Shown here piece after piece: positions 45,287-53,745 of a DNA stretch of 64,000 nt (its first letter is position 1; each line of letters begins with the position of its first letter). Source of the stretch: Thermococcus sp. 18S1 (GTDB lineage Archaea > Methanobacteriota_B > Thermococci > Thermococcales > Thermococcaceae); NCBI RefSeq assembly GCF_012027645.1, contig NZ_SNUU01000001.1, positions 186,001 to 250,000 on the forward strand, written 5' to 3'. The notes under the pieces were generated by a model. That model did not search any database. It was not told the origin of the DNA and was given only the letters and a program-made list of their open reading frames with translations. A program made the translations under genes and the position numbers.

Positions 45287-46609
45287 TTACTGGCGTCCCT
45301 TCGAGATGACCGCCACCACCAGCGAGTTCACGTTGGTTCCAGTCGGTCCAGTCTTGAGGAGCGCGCCGGCCTTTTCCAGCGCGTGATAGGCGTCGTGCCT
45401 TCTGAGGACTTCCTCGACATCCACCCCGGCTTCCCTGAGAAGTCCAAGCGTTTTTCCGTCCACTATCCCGCCGGCAGCATCGGTTGGCCCGTCCGTTCCA
45501 TCGGTATCGACCGCCAAGACAACAGCGTTTAGACCTTCTATCTTCCGGGCGATGCTCAGGGCAAACTCCTGATTCGGCCCGCCGAGGCCGGCCTTTCCCT
45601 CGATTGTCACGGTCCACTCGCCGCCGGCTATCAGGACGGCCGGCTTTGGAACCGGTCGGTCGTATCTGGCTATCTCCTGGATTATCGAGCCTATCGCCAG
45701 GGCTATCTCCCTGGCCTCGCCTTCGAGGGTCGTGGTGAGAAGCAATGCGTTGTAGCCGAGCTCCCTCGCCTTTGCCAGCGCGGATTCGCAGGCGATGGTG
45801 TTGCTCCCAACTATGAAGTTGCGGACGTTCGGGAGGTCTTCCTTGAGGGTCTCCTCGGCTTTTCCCTCCAGTCCCAGCTCGATGTGTCTCTTAACGCTCT
45901 CCGGCAGCTTCTCCCAGACGCCGTAGAGCTTCAGGATTCTGAAGGCGTCTCCGAAGGGGGTGGGGTCTTTTACGGTCGGGCCCGATGCTATCGCCTCAAG
46001 TGGGTCGCCGACGACGTCCGAGAGGATCAGGCTTATCACCCTTCCCCTCACGCGCTTCGCCAGCTTGCCGCCCTTGACTGCCGAGATGTGCTTTCTCACT
46101 GTGTTTATCTCGTATATCTTTGCCCCGCTCTTTAGAAGGAGCTCGTTCGTTTGGATTTTGTCCTCAAGGGTTATCCCCCTCTCAGGGAGGAGGAAGAGCG
46201 AACTCCCACCGCCGGAGATAAGGACGAGGAGGATGTCGTTTTCCCCAACCTTCTCGGCCAGTTCGAGGCCGAGCTTTCCGCCCAGGAGGGAGTTCCCGTC
46301 TGGAACGGGATGTCCGGCCTCGATGACCTTCAGCCTTCCCAACCTGGGACAGTCCTCTGCGTAGCCGTACTTTGTGATTATCACCCCTTCCTCGATCCGC
46401 TCTCCGAGGAGGTCAACCACGGCCCTCGCCATGGAGCATGCGGCCTTGCCGAAGGCCAGGAGATAGATTTTCCCCCCAAATGGGAACCTCTCACCAGAAA
46501 CGACCAGGTTGTTCCCCTCAATACCCAGGTTCCTTTTCACCGCGAGGTGCGGGTCGGCGGCTTTCAGAGCCGCGTCCATCAGGGCGAGTGCAGTTTCCTT
46601 AGGTGTCAT
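45287..46609 (-). CDS. Glycerate 2-kinase (MOFRL family)
   Basis: A 440-residue enzyme of the glycerate kinase type II family, which phosphorylates D-glycerate to 2-phosphoglycerate with ATP. Landmarks are LLAFGKAACSMARAV, EAGHPVPDGNS, LVLISGGGSSLFLLP and the MOFRL-domain GGEWTVTIEGKAGLGGPNQEFAL plus DTDGTDGPTDAAGG. A TATA-like TTTTTAAGC (minus strand, about 46633-46641) gives a leaderless start at ATG 46609. It feeds the lower part of the Embden-Meyerhof-type pathway. Confidence 0.93.
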   Translation of the reverse strand: MTPKETALALMDAALKAADPHLAVKRNLGIEGNNLVVSGERFPFGGKIYLLAFGKAACSMARAVVDLLGERIEEGVIITKYGYAEDCPRLGRLKVIEAGHPVPDGNSLLGGKLGLELAEKVGENDILLVLISGGGSSLFLLPERGITLEDKIQTNELLLKSGAKIYEINTVRKHISAVKGGKLAKRVRGRVISLILSDVVGDPLEAIASGPTVKDPTPFGDAFRILKLYGVWEKLPESVKRHIELGLEGKAEETLKEDLPNVRNFIVGSNTIACESALAKARELGYNALLLTTTLEGEAREIALAIGSIIQEIARYDRPVPKPAVLIAGGEWTVTIEGKAGLGGPNQEFALSIARKIEGLNAVVLAVDTDGTDGPTDAAGGIVDGKTLGLLREAGVDVEEVLRRHDAYHALEKAGALLKTGPTGTNVNSLVVAVISKGRQ

Positions 46610-46639
46610 ATTGAGAATATAGTTTGGGGAGCTTAAAAA

Positions 46640-47059
46640 TCAGTCGAGCACCACCAGCTCGATCTCGGCAATCGTCCCTGGGTTCTTCAGAAGCTCCACG
46701 ATGCGCCGGTCTATGTCCCTGGCAGCCTTGTTGGCCCTTATCGCGAGGGTTCTGGAGTCCACGTAGGTGCTTTTCCTGATGACCATCGAGTACTCGTGCT
46801 CGAGAATCAGCTCCGGGCTCCCCTCGGCCAAGACCTCGTCAGTGAGGTCGCCCACCCTGATGCGGATCAAGAGCTTCTTTCCAGCCCTGAGGGCACGTTT
46901 AAAATCCTCGCTCAGGTCGTTTATGCCCCTGTCCGCTTCGATGCACAGTATGCAGTCCCCCCTCGGGGTGAGGTAGTTTTCCTTCGTGAACTCAAGCGTC
47001 GATTTATGGGTTGCCCTTACGTTCTCGTGCCCCCTGCAGCGGATGATTTCCCTCATCAT
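46640..47059 (-). CDS. DUF371 protein
   Basis: A 139-residue protein of the archaeal DUF371 family: EIIRCRGHENVRATHKSTLEFTKE, GDCILCIEADRGINDL and a C-terminal DIDRRIVELLKNP helix. The function is unknown, though its conservation across archaea suggests a housekeeping role. A TATA box TTTATAA on the minus strand (47082-47088) sits about 26 nt before ATG 47059, so the mRNA is leaderless; ATG 47056 is also possible. Confidence 0.87.
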   Translation of the reverse strand: MMREIIRCRGHENVRATHKSTLEFTKENYLTPRGDCILCIEADRGINDLSEDFKRALRAGKKLLIRIRVGDLTDEVLAEGSPELILEHEYSMVIRKSTYVDSRTLAIRANKAARDIDRRIVELLKNPGTIAEIELVVLD

Positions 47060-47148
47060 GATCGGGGGTTTTCGTGGGGCCTTATAAACGTCCCGAAACG
47101 CTTATAGGTGAATCCACGTTCATACTATATTGGATTGGGTGATGGGGG

Positions 47149-47292
47149 ATGGGGCGCTCATGGAGGAACCTCCCGAGGGGCATCATTAGGGTTCACGCAG
47201 GATTCGCGGTGATCAGGGTTAACTCCCTCGGAATCATCTATCCAAAGAGGACAAACGCGAACATCGCCAAGAGACTGAGGAGGAAAGGATGA
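47149..47292 (+). CDS. Tiny basic protein upstream of eS17
   Basis: A 47-residue, very basic protein: MGRSWRNLPRGIIRVHAGFA, then VIRVNSLGIIYPKRTNANIA and KRLRRKG. It has good expression signals: CTTATAGG (47101-47108) as TATA box and GGGTGATG (47138-47145) as SD. Arg/Lys content and the neighbour (ribosomal protein eS17, 93 bp downstream) suggest an RNA- or ribosome-associated protein, but no family is recognised. Confidence 0.65.
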   Translation: MGRSWRNLPRGIIRVHAGFAVIRVNSLGIIYPKRTNANIAKRLRRKG

Positions 47293-47385
47293 TTCCTTTT
47301 CTTCCCACCACGTGGGAAAACCTTTAAAAGGGCTTTCATGATTTGGGTTACGGTTGTCAGAGTCAAGATAATGGGGGGATTGATG

Positions 47386-47589
47386 ATGGGAAACATCAAG
47401 CAGACTTTCATCAAGAGAACCGCCCGCGAGCTGTTTGACCGCTACCCGAACGAGTTCACCAGGGACTTCGAGCACAACAAGAAGAAGGTCGAGGAGCTCA
47501 CCAACGTCACCAGCAAGACCATCAGGAACAGGATAGCCGGCTACATAACCAAGCTCGTGAGGATGAAGGAAGAGGGCAAGATGCTCTGA
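47386..47589 (+). CDS. rps17e: 30S ribosomal protein eS17
   Basis: A 67-residue small-subunit ribosomal protein with the full S17e sequence pattern: [47 protein letters not shown]. Size matches archaeal eS17, which lacks the eukaryotic extension. The frame extends to 47338, but ATG 47386 behind GGGGGATTGATG is the family start; ATG 47383 is adjacent. CTTTAAAAG (about 47322-47330) is a TATA candidate. Confidence 0.96.
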   Translation: MGNIKQTFIKRTARELFDRYPNEFTRDFEHNKKKVEELTNVTSKTIRNRIAGYITKLVRMKEEGKML

Positions 47590-47636
47590 TGCCCCTTTTC
47601 TAGGATTTATTCTCTTCGGACCCGCCCATTCGGTTC

Positions 47637-48233
47637 CTAAAATCTTTCCAGGTCCTCGAGTATCTTTCTCGGCAGTCTGGGGGCGAACTCCTTCAGGAGC
47701 CTCTCGAACTCCCTCTCGTTTTCCTGGGCCACCCTTCTGAAGAAGTTCTCTATGTAAGTCTCCGTCAGCAGGCGGACTTCCTCCAGCTCCTGCTTTGTCC
47801 GGATTATCTCATTTATCCTCTCCTGTATCTCCGCCAGAAACGTCAGAAGCTCGTCTATCTTGGCGTCAGCCGGTTCTGTGGACTTTATGAGAGCCCTGGC
47901 CTGGTTGTACTCCCTGGTCCTCCTGGGGGCCTTCGGTTCGTACATCTCAGTGCCGAAGGTGTACGGGGTGAGCAGCACCTCCATTCTGAAGCCCCTCTTT
48001 ATCGTGTAGTATTTCCTGGGCCTGCCGCGTGGTATCTTCTCGGTCCTTCCCTCTATGAGCCCGGCGCTCTCGAGTATCCTAAGATGTTCAAGGACGGCCT
48101 TTTGACCGACCCCCAGCTCCTGGCTCAGCTCACTGACGAAGTATGGCCTCTTGGTGAGCAGGATGAGTATCCTCCTGCGGGTCTCGTTTCCCAGTATGTC
48201 AAGCAGTCTTCCCATATTCTTATTTGACTCCAT
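47637..48233 (-). CDS. ArsR-type winged-helix regulator, Phr-like (heat-shock regulator family)
   Basis: A 198-residue regulator. The N-terminal winged helix (LLDILGNETRRRILILL, RPYFVSELSQELGVGQKAVLEHLRIL, RGRPRKYYTIKRG) closely resembles Phr, the heat-shock repressor of Pyrococcus furiosus. A long helical C-terminal half follows (about 120-198), used in Phr for dimerisation. GGTGAG precedes ATG 48233. If it is Phr, likely targets include heat-shock genes and the di-myo-inositol-phosphate genes found at 61-63.5 kb. Family is sure; orthology is likely. Confidence 0.82.
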   Translation of the reverse strand: MESNKNMGRLLDILGNETRRRILILLTKRPYFVSELSQELGVGQKAVLEHLRILESAGLIEGRTEKIPRGRPRKYYTIKRGFRMEVLLTPYTFGTEMYEPKAPRRTREYNQARALIKSTEPADAKIDELLTFLAEIQERINEIIRTKQELEEVRLLTETYIENFFRRVAQENEREFERLLKEFAPRLPRKILEDLERF

Positions 48234-48314
48234 GGCCTCTCACCCCCTTTCCCTAACCTGATGTAAGAAAAGATTACTTTAAGCTTTTCGGTGAACTGGG
48301 GAAAAATTGAAGGG

Positions 48315-48896
48315 TTAGGGAACAACATGGTGCTCCCTGCAGCGTGCCTCATAGCTCTCGCTGCTACCAACGAGGATTATCGGGGAGTCCCTCGGGGCAG
48401 GTTTTCCATCAATAAGACGCTGGCTCCTGGTCGCGGGCTTCCCGCAGACCGTGCAGACCGCGGTGAGGTAGACGATGTTATCCGCGCGAACAAGGAGGTC
48501 CTTGGTCACAGGGAAGGGGTCCCCCTTGAAGTCGAGGTTGAGACCGCTCGCAATCACGTAGATTCCCTCGTCGGCGAGGCGGTTCAGAGTCTCGACTATC
48601 ACCTGCGGAAAGAACTGAACCTCGTCCACCCCGATTACCTCGAAACCCTCATCAAGGGTAATCCTCTCAATGAGCTCAACGCCCTCCTCGTTCGTGGGGA
48701 CGACGAAGGCCTCGTACCTGAGACCGTTGTGGGCAACCACATCATCCTCGGAGTACCTGTTGTCGATGCTGGGCTTGAAGAGGGCAGCCTTCCTCTTGGC
48801 AAAGGTCTGCCGCTCTATCCTCTTTATAAGCTCGGTGGTTTTACCCGCGAACATCGGCCCTGTTATGACCTCCAGGAATCCACCAGGGTGAACCAT
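48315..48896 (-). CDS. tdk: Thymidine kinase (type II)
   Basis: This 193-residue enzyme phosphorylates thymidine to dTMP with ATP. Walker A is TGPMFAGKTTEL; the Walker-B-like segment is VIGVDEVQFF. The lasso domain holds the zinc ligands CTVCGK and the later CREHH. Length is normal. The frame runs 65 codons further upstream, but ATG 48896 with GGTGGTGTT ahead fits the family. Confidence 0.95.
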   Translation of the reverse strand: MVHPGGFLEVITGPMFAGKTTELIKRIERQTFAKRKAALFKPSIDNRYSEDDVVAHNGLRYEAFVVPTNEEGVELIERITLDEGFEVIGVDEVQFFPQVIVETLNRLADEGIYVIASGLNLDFKGDPFPVTKDLLVRADNIVYLTAVCTVCGKPATRSQRLIDGKPAPRDSPIILVGSSESYEARCREHHVVP

Positions 48897-48993
48897 AACA
48901 CCACCAGCGGAAGAACACATCCACCCGTTAAATCTCCTCCGGGTGAAAAGTTGAACGGAAGACAAAAATAGGGAAGAAAAGCCGTCAAACCGG

Positions 48994-50328
48994 TCAGACC
49001 GGGGTGACGTGGCCCCACTTTTCGAGGGCCCTGGCGAGCTCCTTGTGGGTCTTGGCGTACTCGTCGAGGGGAATTCCTTCCATGATGGCATCTATCGCCT
49101 GTCTGACAGCCCTTGCACCCGCAGCGGGTCCGTCGGGGTGTCCGAGGGTTCCTCCACCGAGCTGGAAGACTATGTCGGTTCCGAGGGCGTCAACAACTGG
49201 CTGGATGTTGCCGGGGTGCAGTCCACCAGAGCTCGTCGGGAACGCAGCCTTTATGCCGTAGAACTTCTGCTCCATGTGGAAGAGGTCGTCCTCATCCGGC
49301 TTGTAGTGCTTCTCCCTGAGGATCCTGGCGTTCTGGATGACGTCCCACTTTCCACCCTCAAGCTTTCCGGCTCCGGCCGTTCCAACATGGAGCTGGTCGA
49401 TACCGACGAGCCTGTAGAGCTTGGCCAGGACGAACATCGAGATGCCGTGGTTGGGATTCCTGGTGAACGTTGCGTGCATAGCCCTGTGACCGTGGACGGC
49501 CAGACCGTAGTCCGCCGCCAGCTCGGTTATGTACTCGAGTGCGCCCCAACCGGTAATGACGACGTCGACCATCGCGTGCTTGAGGCCGAGGTCGGCCAGA
49601 ACCTCAAGCCTGCGCTCCATTTCAAGGAGCGGAGCGGTTATGTTGGCGAACCAGGTCTTCTTCTCGCCGGTCTCGTTCTCAACCCTCTCGATCACCCTGG
49701 CCATTATCTCGGCGCGCTCCTCAAAGCGGTTGTACCACGGGCTGGTGAGGTTTTCGTCGTCCTTCATGTAATCGGCGCCGTTTGAAAGCAGGTCGTAGGA
49801 AAGCTTCTCAAACTCCTCCGGGGAGTAGCCAACCTTAGGCTTCGGAACGACACCGTAGAGCGGCCTGTCCTTGATATCGAGCATCTTCCTGACACCCTCG
49901 ATACCGAAGGCAGGACCGTTGAACTCCCTGATGAGCTTCTCGGGGAAGTACATGTCCTCAAGGCGAAGACCCTTGACGCGCTTCATCCCGAAGACGTTGC
50001 CCGCTATGCTGGCCAGAAGTCCGGGAAGGTTCGCCTCCTCAAAGGCGTGGAACGGGTAGGCTATCTTGACTATCCAGCTGCCGTCGCCCATGTCGTGGAA
50101 GTCGTAGGCCTTAGCTGAGAGGTCGGCCCACCTCTCCTTCTCATACCACTCGTAGAGCGTCGTCCAGGTTCCGGTTGAGCTCTCGGCGGCGACTGCACCG
50201 GCGGCCGCCTCGATGGTGTACCCCTCGGCAGGGGTTACGCGGAACACGGCTATGATGTCCCTCTTTTTATTGGGCTCATAGGCCTTGTCCACGTAGTAGT
50301 CGTATATCTTGTCAAACTTCTCTACCAT
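48994..50328 (-). CDS. rbcL: Ribulose-1,5-bisphosphate carboxylase, form III
   Basis: A 444-residue form III RuBisCO. Active-site elements are PLYGVVPKPKVG, the carbamylated-lysine loop GADYMKDDENL (Lys near residue 189), GHRAMHATF, loop 6 around GTAGAGKLEGG, and FQLGGGTLGHP. In Thermococcus it works in an AMP-degrading pathway that makes 3-phosphoglycerate from ribulose bisphosphate. The partner genes (AMP phosphorylase, ribose-1,5-bisphosphate isomerase) are not in this window. GGAGGTGAAAGC precedes ATG 50328. Confidence 0.97.
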   Translation of the reverse strand: MVEKFDKIYDYYVDKAYEPNKKRDIIAVFRVTPAEGYTIEAAAGAVAAESSTGTWTTLYEWYEKERWADLSAKAYDFHDMGDGSWIVKIAYPFHAFEEANLPGLLASIAGNVFGMKRVKGLRLEDMYFPEKLIREFNGPAFGIEGVRKMLDIKDRPLYGVVPKPKVGYSPEEFEKLSYDLLSNGADYMKDDENLTSPWYNRFEERAEIMARVIERVENETGEKKTWFANITAPLLEMERRLEVLADLGLKHAMVDVVITGWGALEYITELAADYGLAVHGHRAMHATFTRNPNHGISMFVLAKLYRLVGIDQLHVGTAGAGKLEGGKWDVIQNARILREKHYKPDEDDLFHMEQKFYGIKAAFPTSSGGLHPGNIQPVVDALGTDIVFQLGGGTLGHPDGPAAGARAVRQAIDAIMEGIPLDEYAKTHKELARALEKWGHVTPV

Positions 50329-50368
50329 GCTTTCACCTCCTGAGTAACTCGGAGATTATACGGCCACC

Positions 50369-50376
50369 TATAAAAA
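50369..50376 (-). promoter_or_regulatory. TATA box of the RuBisCO gene
   Basis: TTTTTATA on the minus strand is about 45 nt before ATG 50328. It predicts initiation near 50347 and a short leader that carries GGAGGTGAAAGC. Confidence 0.6.
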
Positions 50377-50379
50377 TGC

Positions 50380-50645
50380 TGTGGTTCATTATTGGGACAC
50401 TCCTGCCCCCATATGAGTATCGGGGACACTTTTACTGCGTCAACGCCCCAAACTTCTGCCCCGCTTTTGAAAATCAAAGCGGTGTCCCGCCGGCAAACTG
50501 GGTTTCAAGGGCTGATAGGCCTTTTCAAAACTTTGCCCTCGAGTTTGTATTGGGCTGTTCATAAGGTGGCAGGCGAAGGATGCCGAATTTCTAAACACCC
50601 CACCCAAAAACAGCCGATTATCGCCCCCAGAGGCCCCTGTTTCCG
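50380..50645. other. Unexplained intergenic stretch between rbcL and the histone gene
   Basis: About 270 bp with no credible gene; the small frames here lack SDs and resemble nothing known. GGGACAC occurs on the plus strand near 50394 and 50423, and its complement GTGTCCC near 50482, so a long-range stem is possible. It may be a gene remnant or an untranslated RNA. No promoter that serves it was seen. Confidence 0.4.
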
Positions 50646-50650
50646 AAAAG

Positions 50651-50658
50651 TTTATATA
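50651..50658 (+). promoter_or_regulatory. Strong TATA box of the histone gene
   Basis: TTTATATA preceded by purine-rich CCGAAAAG (BRE-like). Transcription should start near 50680, giving a leader of about 40 nt that includes AGGAGGTTGGG. Confidence 0.7.
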
Positions 50659-50719
50659 TGCCTTCCTTCCTAGAATAGAACGCAGATACCTGCAAAACAA
50701 CGTTTAGGAGGTTGGGAAA

Positions 50720-50923
50720 ATGGCTGAGTTGCCGATTGCCCCAGTTGACAGGCTGATAAGGAAGGCCGGCGCCGCCCGCGTCAGCGAGGACGCCGCCAAG
50801 CTCCTGGCCGAGCACCTCGAGGAGAAGGCCATGGAGATCGCCAGGAAGGCGGTCGACCTTGCCCACCACGCCGGCAGGAAGACCGTCAAGGCCGAGGACA
50901 TCAAGCTCGCCATCAAGAGCTGA
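50720..50923 (+). CDS. Archaeal histone
   Basis: A 67-residue HMf-type histone: short helix [15 protein letters not shown], the long central helix [34 protein letters not shown] in pieces, and the loop [11 protein letters not shown]. It wraps DNA as dimers that stack into longer filaments. A strong TATA box and SD indicate high expression. A pyrimidine-rich CTTTCTTTTCCTTCC tract (50928-50942) after the stop is a likely terminator. Confidence 0.97.
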   Translation: MAELPIAPVDRLIRKAGAARVSEDAAKLLAEHLEEKAMEIARKAVDLAHHAGRKTVKAEDIKLAIKS

Positions 50924-50964
50924 TGGCCTTTCTTTTCCTTCCTTAGCTTTTCTGGAAGTTCATT

Positions 50965-51465
50965 TCACCAGAAGCGCACCCTTTCGACCCGGACGCGTTC
51001 TCCATTGACCTCAAGGAGTGCAAAGCCGGCCGAATCCATCCTAGGAAACGCCGGCGAGCCGGGGTTGAGGAGAACCACCCTTTTCCCATGGATTGAGTAG
51101 GTATCGTGGTAGAAACGGTGCGTGTGGCCGAATACCAGAACATCGACCCCCATGTCGAGGGCTTTGAGCGTCAGAAACTGGGCGTTGAGCGAGAAGAACT
51201 GGTGCCCGTGGAGAAGGCCGATTCCAATATCCTCGGCATCGACGACCCTTTCCTCAGGGAGGTTGAGGTAATCAGCGTTCCCCCGAACGGCTATTACCGG
51301 TGCGAACCTCTCAAGTTCCTCCAGAAGCTCATGGGATGTAACGTCGCCAGCGTGGAGTATCAAATCTGGCGTTCTCTCCTTAAGGTGCTGGAAAAGAAGG
51401 GAAGGAGGGTTTCGGGTCTTATCGCCGTAATGGGTGTCGCTCGTCACCGCTATAAGCACGGACAT
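50965..51465 (-). CDS. YfcE/MJ0936-type metallophosphoesterase
   Basis: A 166-residue phosphodiesterase with the calcineurin-like metal set: TSDTHYGD, LHAGDVTS, VRGNAD, LLHGHQ and VFGHTHR. Such enzymes cleave phosphodiesters in vitro; the natural substrate is unknown. It starts 3 bp behind the tfb stop. The start is uncertain: ATG 51465 has GAGGG touching it, while GTG two codons later would have better spacing. Confidence 0.9.
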   Translation of the reverse strand: MSVLIAVTSDTHYGDKTRNPPSLLFQHLKERTPDLILHAGDVTSHELLEELERFAPVIAVRGNADYLNLPEERVVDAEDIGIGLLHGHQFFSLNAQFLTLKALDMGVDVLVFGHTHRFYHDTYSIHGKRVVLLNPGSPAFPRMDSAGFALLEVNGERVRVERVRFW

Positions 51466-51468
51466 CCC

Positions 51469-52380
51469 TCATATCGGGACGTTTATGTTGAGCTTCTCCA
51501 CCAGTTCCTTGTAGCGGTTCCTAACGGTGACCTCGGTTACGTGCGCTACCTCCGCCACCTCGCGCTGGGTCTTCTTCTCACCCTCGAGGAGGGAGGCAAC
51601 GTACAGGGCAGCCGCCGCAAGTCCGGTGGGGCCCTTGCCGCTGGTTATGCCTCGCTTTATGGCCTCCCGGAGTATCTCCTTGGCCCTCTTCTTCGTCCGG
51701 GCACTCACGTTCAGAGCGTCGCCGAAGCGGTCAACGTACTCAATCGGGCTGGTCGGGCGGAGGTTGAGGTTGAGACCGCGGGCAAGGAAGCGGTAACTCC
51801 TTCCTATCTCCTTCTTCGTGACCTTCGAAACGGCCGCTATCTCATCGAGAGTCCTGGGAATGCTCTCCATCCTGCACGCCGCGTAGAGCGCCGCGGAGAC
51901 CATCCCCTCAATCGAGCGCCCGCGGATGAGCTTCTTCATGACGGCCTTTCTGTAGAGCGAGGCCGCGACCTCCTTGACGCGCCTCGGGAGGCGCATCTGG
52001 GCGGCCATTCTGTCCAGCTCGCTCAGGGCGAACGCGAGGTTACGCTCAGCCGCGTCGTTTATGCGCATCCTGCGCTGCCACATCCTCAGGCGGCGCATCT
52101 TGGTCCGGTACATTCCGGTTATCTGGTTGCCGTGTATGTCCTTGTCGCGCCAGTCTATGTCTGTGGAGAGGCCTTTATCGTGTATCATCAACGTCATCGG
52201 AGCACCGGTCCTGGCGCGCTTAGCCCTCTGGTCGGGATCGAAGGCGCGCCACTCAGGACCCTCATCGACGACATTCTGCTGAACAACGTAACCACAGACA
52301 GAACAGACAATTTCGCCTCTCCTTGGGTCATAAAACAGCTTATCGGAGCCGCAAACCGGACATACATTCTTATCAGCCAA
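51469..52380 (-). CDS. tfb: Transcription initiation factor B (TFB)
   Basis: A 303-residue basal transcription factor. The zinc ribbon is CPVCGSDKL...CSVCGYV, followed by the B-reader segment and two cyclin-fold repeats ([17 protein letters not shown] and [19 protein letters not shown] regions) that contact TBP and the BRE. The start is TTG 52380, placed by GGTGAGAGCTT. The gene follows gar1 by 6 bp, an arrangement shared across Thermococcales. Confidence 0.97.
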   Translation of the reverse strand: MADKNVCPVCGSDKLFYDPRRGEIVCSVCGYVVQQNVVDEGPEWRAFDPDQRAKRARTGAPMTLMIHDKGLSTDIDWRDKDIHGNQITGMYRTKMRRLRMWQRRMRINDAAERNLAFALSELDRMAAQMRLPRRVKEVAASLYRKAVMKKLIRGRSIEGMVSAALYAACRMESIPRTLDEIAAVSKVTKKEIGRSYRFLARGLNLNLRPTSPIEYVDRFGDALNVSARTKKRAKEILREAIKRGITSGKGPTGLAAAALYVASLLEGEKKTQREVAEVAHVTEVTVRNRYKELVEKLNINVPI

Positions 52381-52386
52381 AAGCTC

Positions 52387-52707
52387 TCACCCCCTCTTTC
52401 TGGGGGCAGGGCGTCTTGCCTTTCCGCCCTTGGAACGCTTCTTCCCGGACCTGGCTTTTCTACCTGGCCCGGATTTCTTCCTAGAGGAATCAACGTACAA
52501 CAGCGCACCGATGTAGCTCTCGGGATTCTTGACTCGCGGCTTGACGGCCACGTAGGGCCTCTTAACCGGCCCGAAAACATCCTTCACTACCCCGACCACG
52601 GTGAGCTTTTTGTCAACCACCGGGTCGTTGAGTGAAGGAACCCAGTCAGTCCTGAGAACCAGGAACCCCTGCTTTGCATAGTGAGAAACTTTACCCAGGC
52701 GCTTCAT
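52387..52707 (-). CDS. gar1: H/ACA ribonucleoprotein protein Gar1
   Basis: A 106-residue subunit of H/ACA RNPs, which pseudouridylate rRNA under guide-RNA control. The beta-barrel core is visible (LGKVSHYAKQGFLVLRTD, LTVVGVVKDVFGPVKRPYVAVKP, LYVDSSRK), followed by a very basic tail (KARSGKKRSKGGKARRP). ATG 52707 follows GGTGGGGCT; a longer frame from 52728 is rejected. A candidate H/ACA RNA for this complex is at 27432. Confidence 0.93.
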   Translation of the reverse strand: MKRLGKVSHYAKQGFLVLRTDWVPSLNDPVVDKKLTVVGVVKDVFGPVKRPYVAVKPRVKNPESYIGALLYVDSSRKKSGPGRKARSGKKRSKGGKARRPAPRKRG

Positions 52708-52829
52708 AGCCCCACCCCAAAAGGACATATCCTTTTAAGCTTTTCGTTTTTGCCCTTATAAACTTTTCGGAAAATTTCCAAAAGGTTTTTATGGAAAGCG
52801 TGGCTAACAGTAAAGATTGGGCGGGCAAA

Positions 52830-53678
52830 ATGAGGTGCCTCATCGTCGGCCATCTCGTGAGGGACATCATCGTCAAGGGTTCTGGAATTGAACACCGCAT
52901 GGGAGGCGGGGCATACTATTCCGCGATGGCCCTGTCCAGATTCTGCACGGTTGAGATCCTGACCAGCGTTGGTGAGGATTTTCCAGAAAGCTGGCTCAGA
53001 GAACTTGAAGAAAAAGGCATAGTGCTCCACACGATACCCGCTGAGAGTAGCACCTCCTACCGGCTCCATTATCTCGACGGGAACACAAGGGAACTCAGCC
53101 TCCTCTCCGTCGCGGAGAGAATAACCGACATGCCACGCGGGAGCTACGATATAATCATCCTTAACCCCGTTGCAGGCGAGATTACACCTGAAACCGTTGC
53201 ACTCGCCAAAAGGAGGAGCAACTTCGTTGTCGCAGACGTCCAGGGGTTCATCAGGTCGCCCAATCCCGGAAGACTTAAGCTGACGGGGGTAGACGGCGGC
53301 ATCTTTAACGGACTGAAGGTTCTTCACGCCGACGTCTCCGAGGTCCGGCTCGTAAGAAACCTCGATCCCGACAAAATAGAAGTGCTTCTAATCTCCCGGG
53401 GTGCCGATATGGGGCAGGCATACCTCTGGGGACGGAAATACACCTACACTCCAGTTAGGGTGGCGGTGGAGGAATCCACCGGCGCGGGCGACGTTTTTCT
53501 GGCATCGTTTGCCATGTTCTATCACGACTGTCCCTTCATTCAAGCACTCAAGAGGGCCAGCGCTTTCACGGCCCTTTTTCTCCAGCACAGAAGCTTCGAC
53601 TTCCCAATGGACGAAGTGAACGAGCTGGCGAGGAGAGTCACGGTCGAGAGGCTTAACGATATAAATCTCCATGAATAA
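52830..53678 (+). CDS. PfkB-family sugar/nucleoside kinase
   Basis: A 282-residue ribokinase-fold enzyme. The N-terminal MRCLIVGHLVRDIIVKG and MGGGAYYSAMALSRF correspond to the substrate side. The PfkB signature with catalytic Asp is ESTGAGDVFLASF. The substrate may be a sugar or nucleoside. The frame opens at ATG 52791, but a TATA-like TTTTTATGG (about 52783-52791) overlaps that codon, so ATG 52830 behind GGGCGGGC is preferred; ATG 52791 from an upstream TATA (about 52757) remains possible. Confidence 0.85.
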   Translation: MRCLIVGHLVRDIIVKGSGIEHRMGGGAYYSAMALSRFCTVEILTSVGEDFPESWLRELEEKGIVLHTIPAESSTSYRLHYLDGNTRELSLLSVAERITDMPRGSYDIIILNPVAGEITPETVALAKRRSNFVVADVQGFIRSPNPGRLKLTGVDGGIFNGLKVLHADVSEVRLVRNLDPDKIEVLLISRGADMGQAYLWGRKYTYTPVRVAVEESTGAGDVFLASFAMFYHDCPFIQALKRASAFTALFLQHRSFDFPMDEVNELARRVTVERLNDINLHE

Positions 53679-53690
53679 CTATGCCCACCG

Positions 53691-53736
53691 ATGATGAAAC
53701 GTCAGCATACTGAGAAATGATGAGAGACTTCCCTGA
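53691..53736 (+). ncRNA. C/D box guide sRNA candidate
   Basis: All four boxes are present in the 67-bp gap: C ATGATGA (53691-53697), 12-nt guide AACGTCAGCATA, D' CTGA (53710-53713), 3-nt spacer, C' ATGATGA (53717-53723), 9-nt guide GAGACTTCC, D CTGA (53733-53736). Box sequences and the 12-nt/3-nt spacings fit archaeal methylation-guide RNAs; the second guide is short. The D box overlaps the SD of the Nudix gene. By the fifth-nucleotide rule the D' guide would direct methylation of the C in a UAUGC target. Confidence 0.75.
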
Positions 53737-53745
53737 GGTGGTGAT

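Noticed and set aside
50376-50700. Small frames in the rbcL-histone gap (62, 93 and 86 codons)
   Set aside because: None has an SD or family resemblance; the gap is left as unexplained.
51106-52635. 509-codon plus-strand frame
   Set aside because: Antisense to tfb and gar1, both certain genes.
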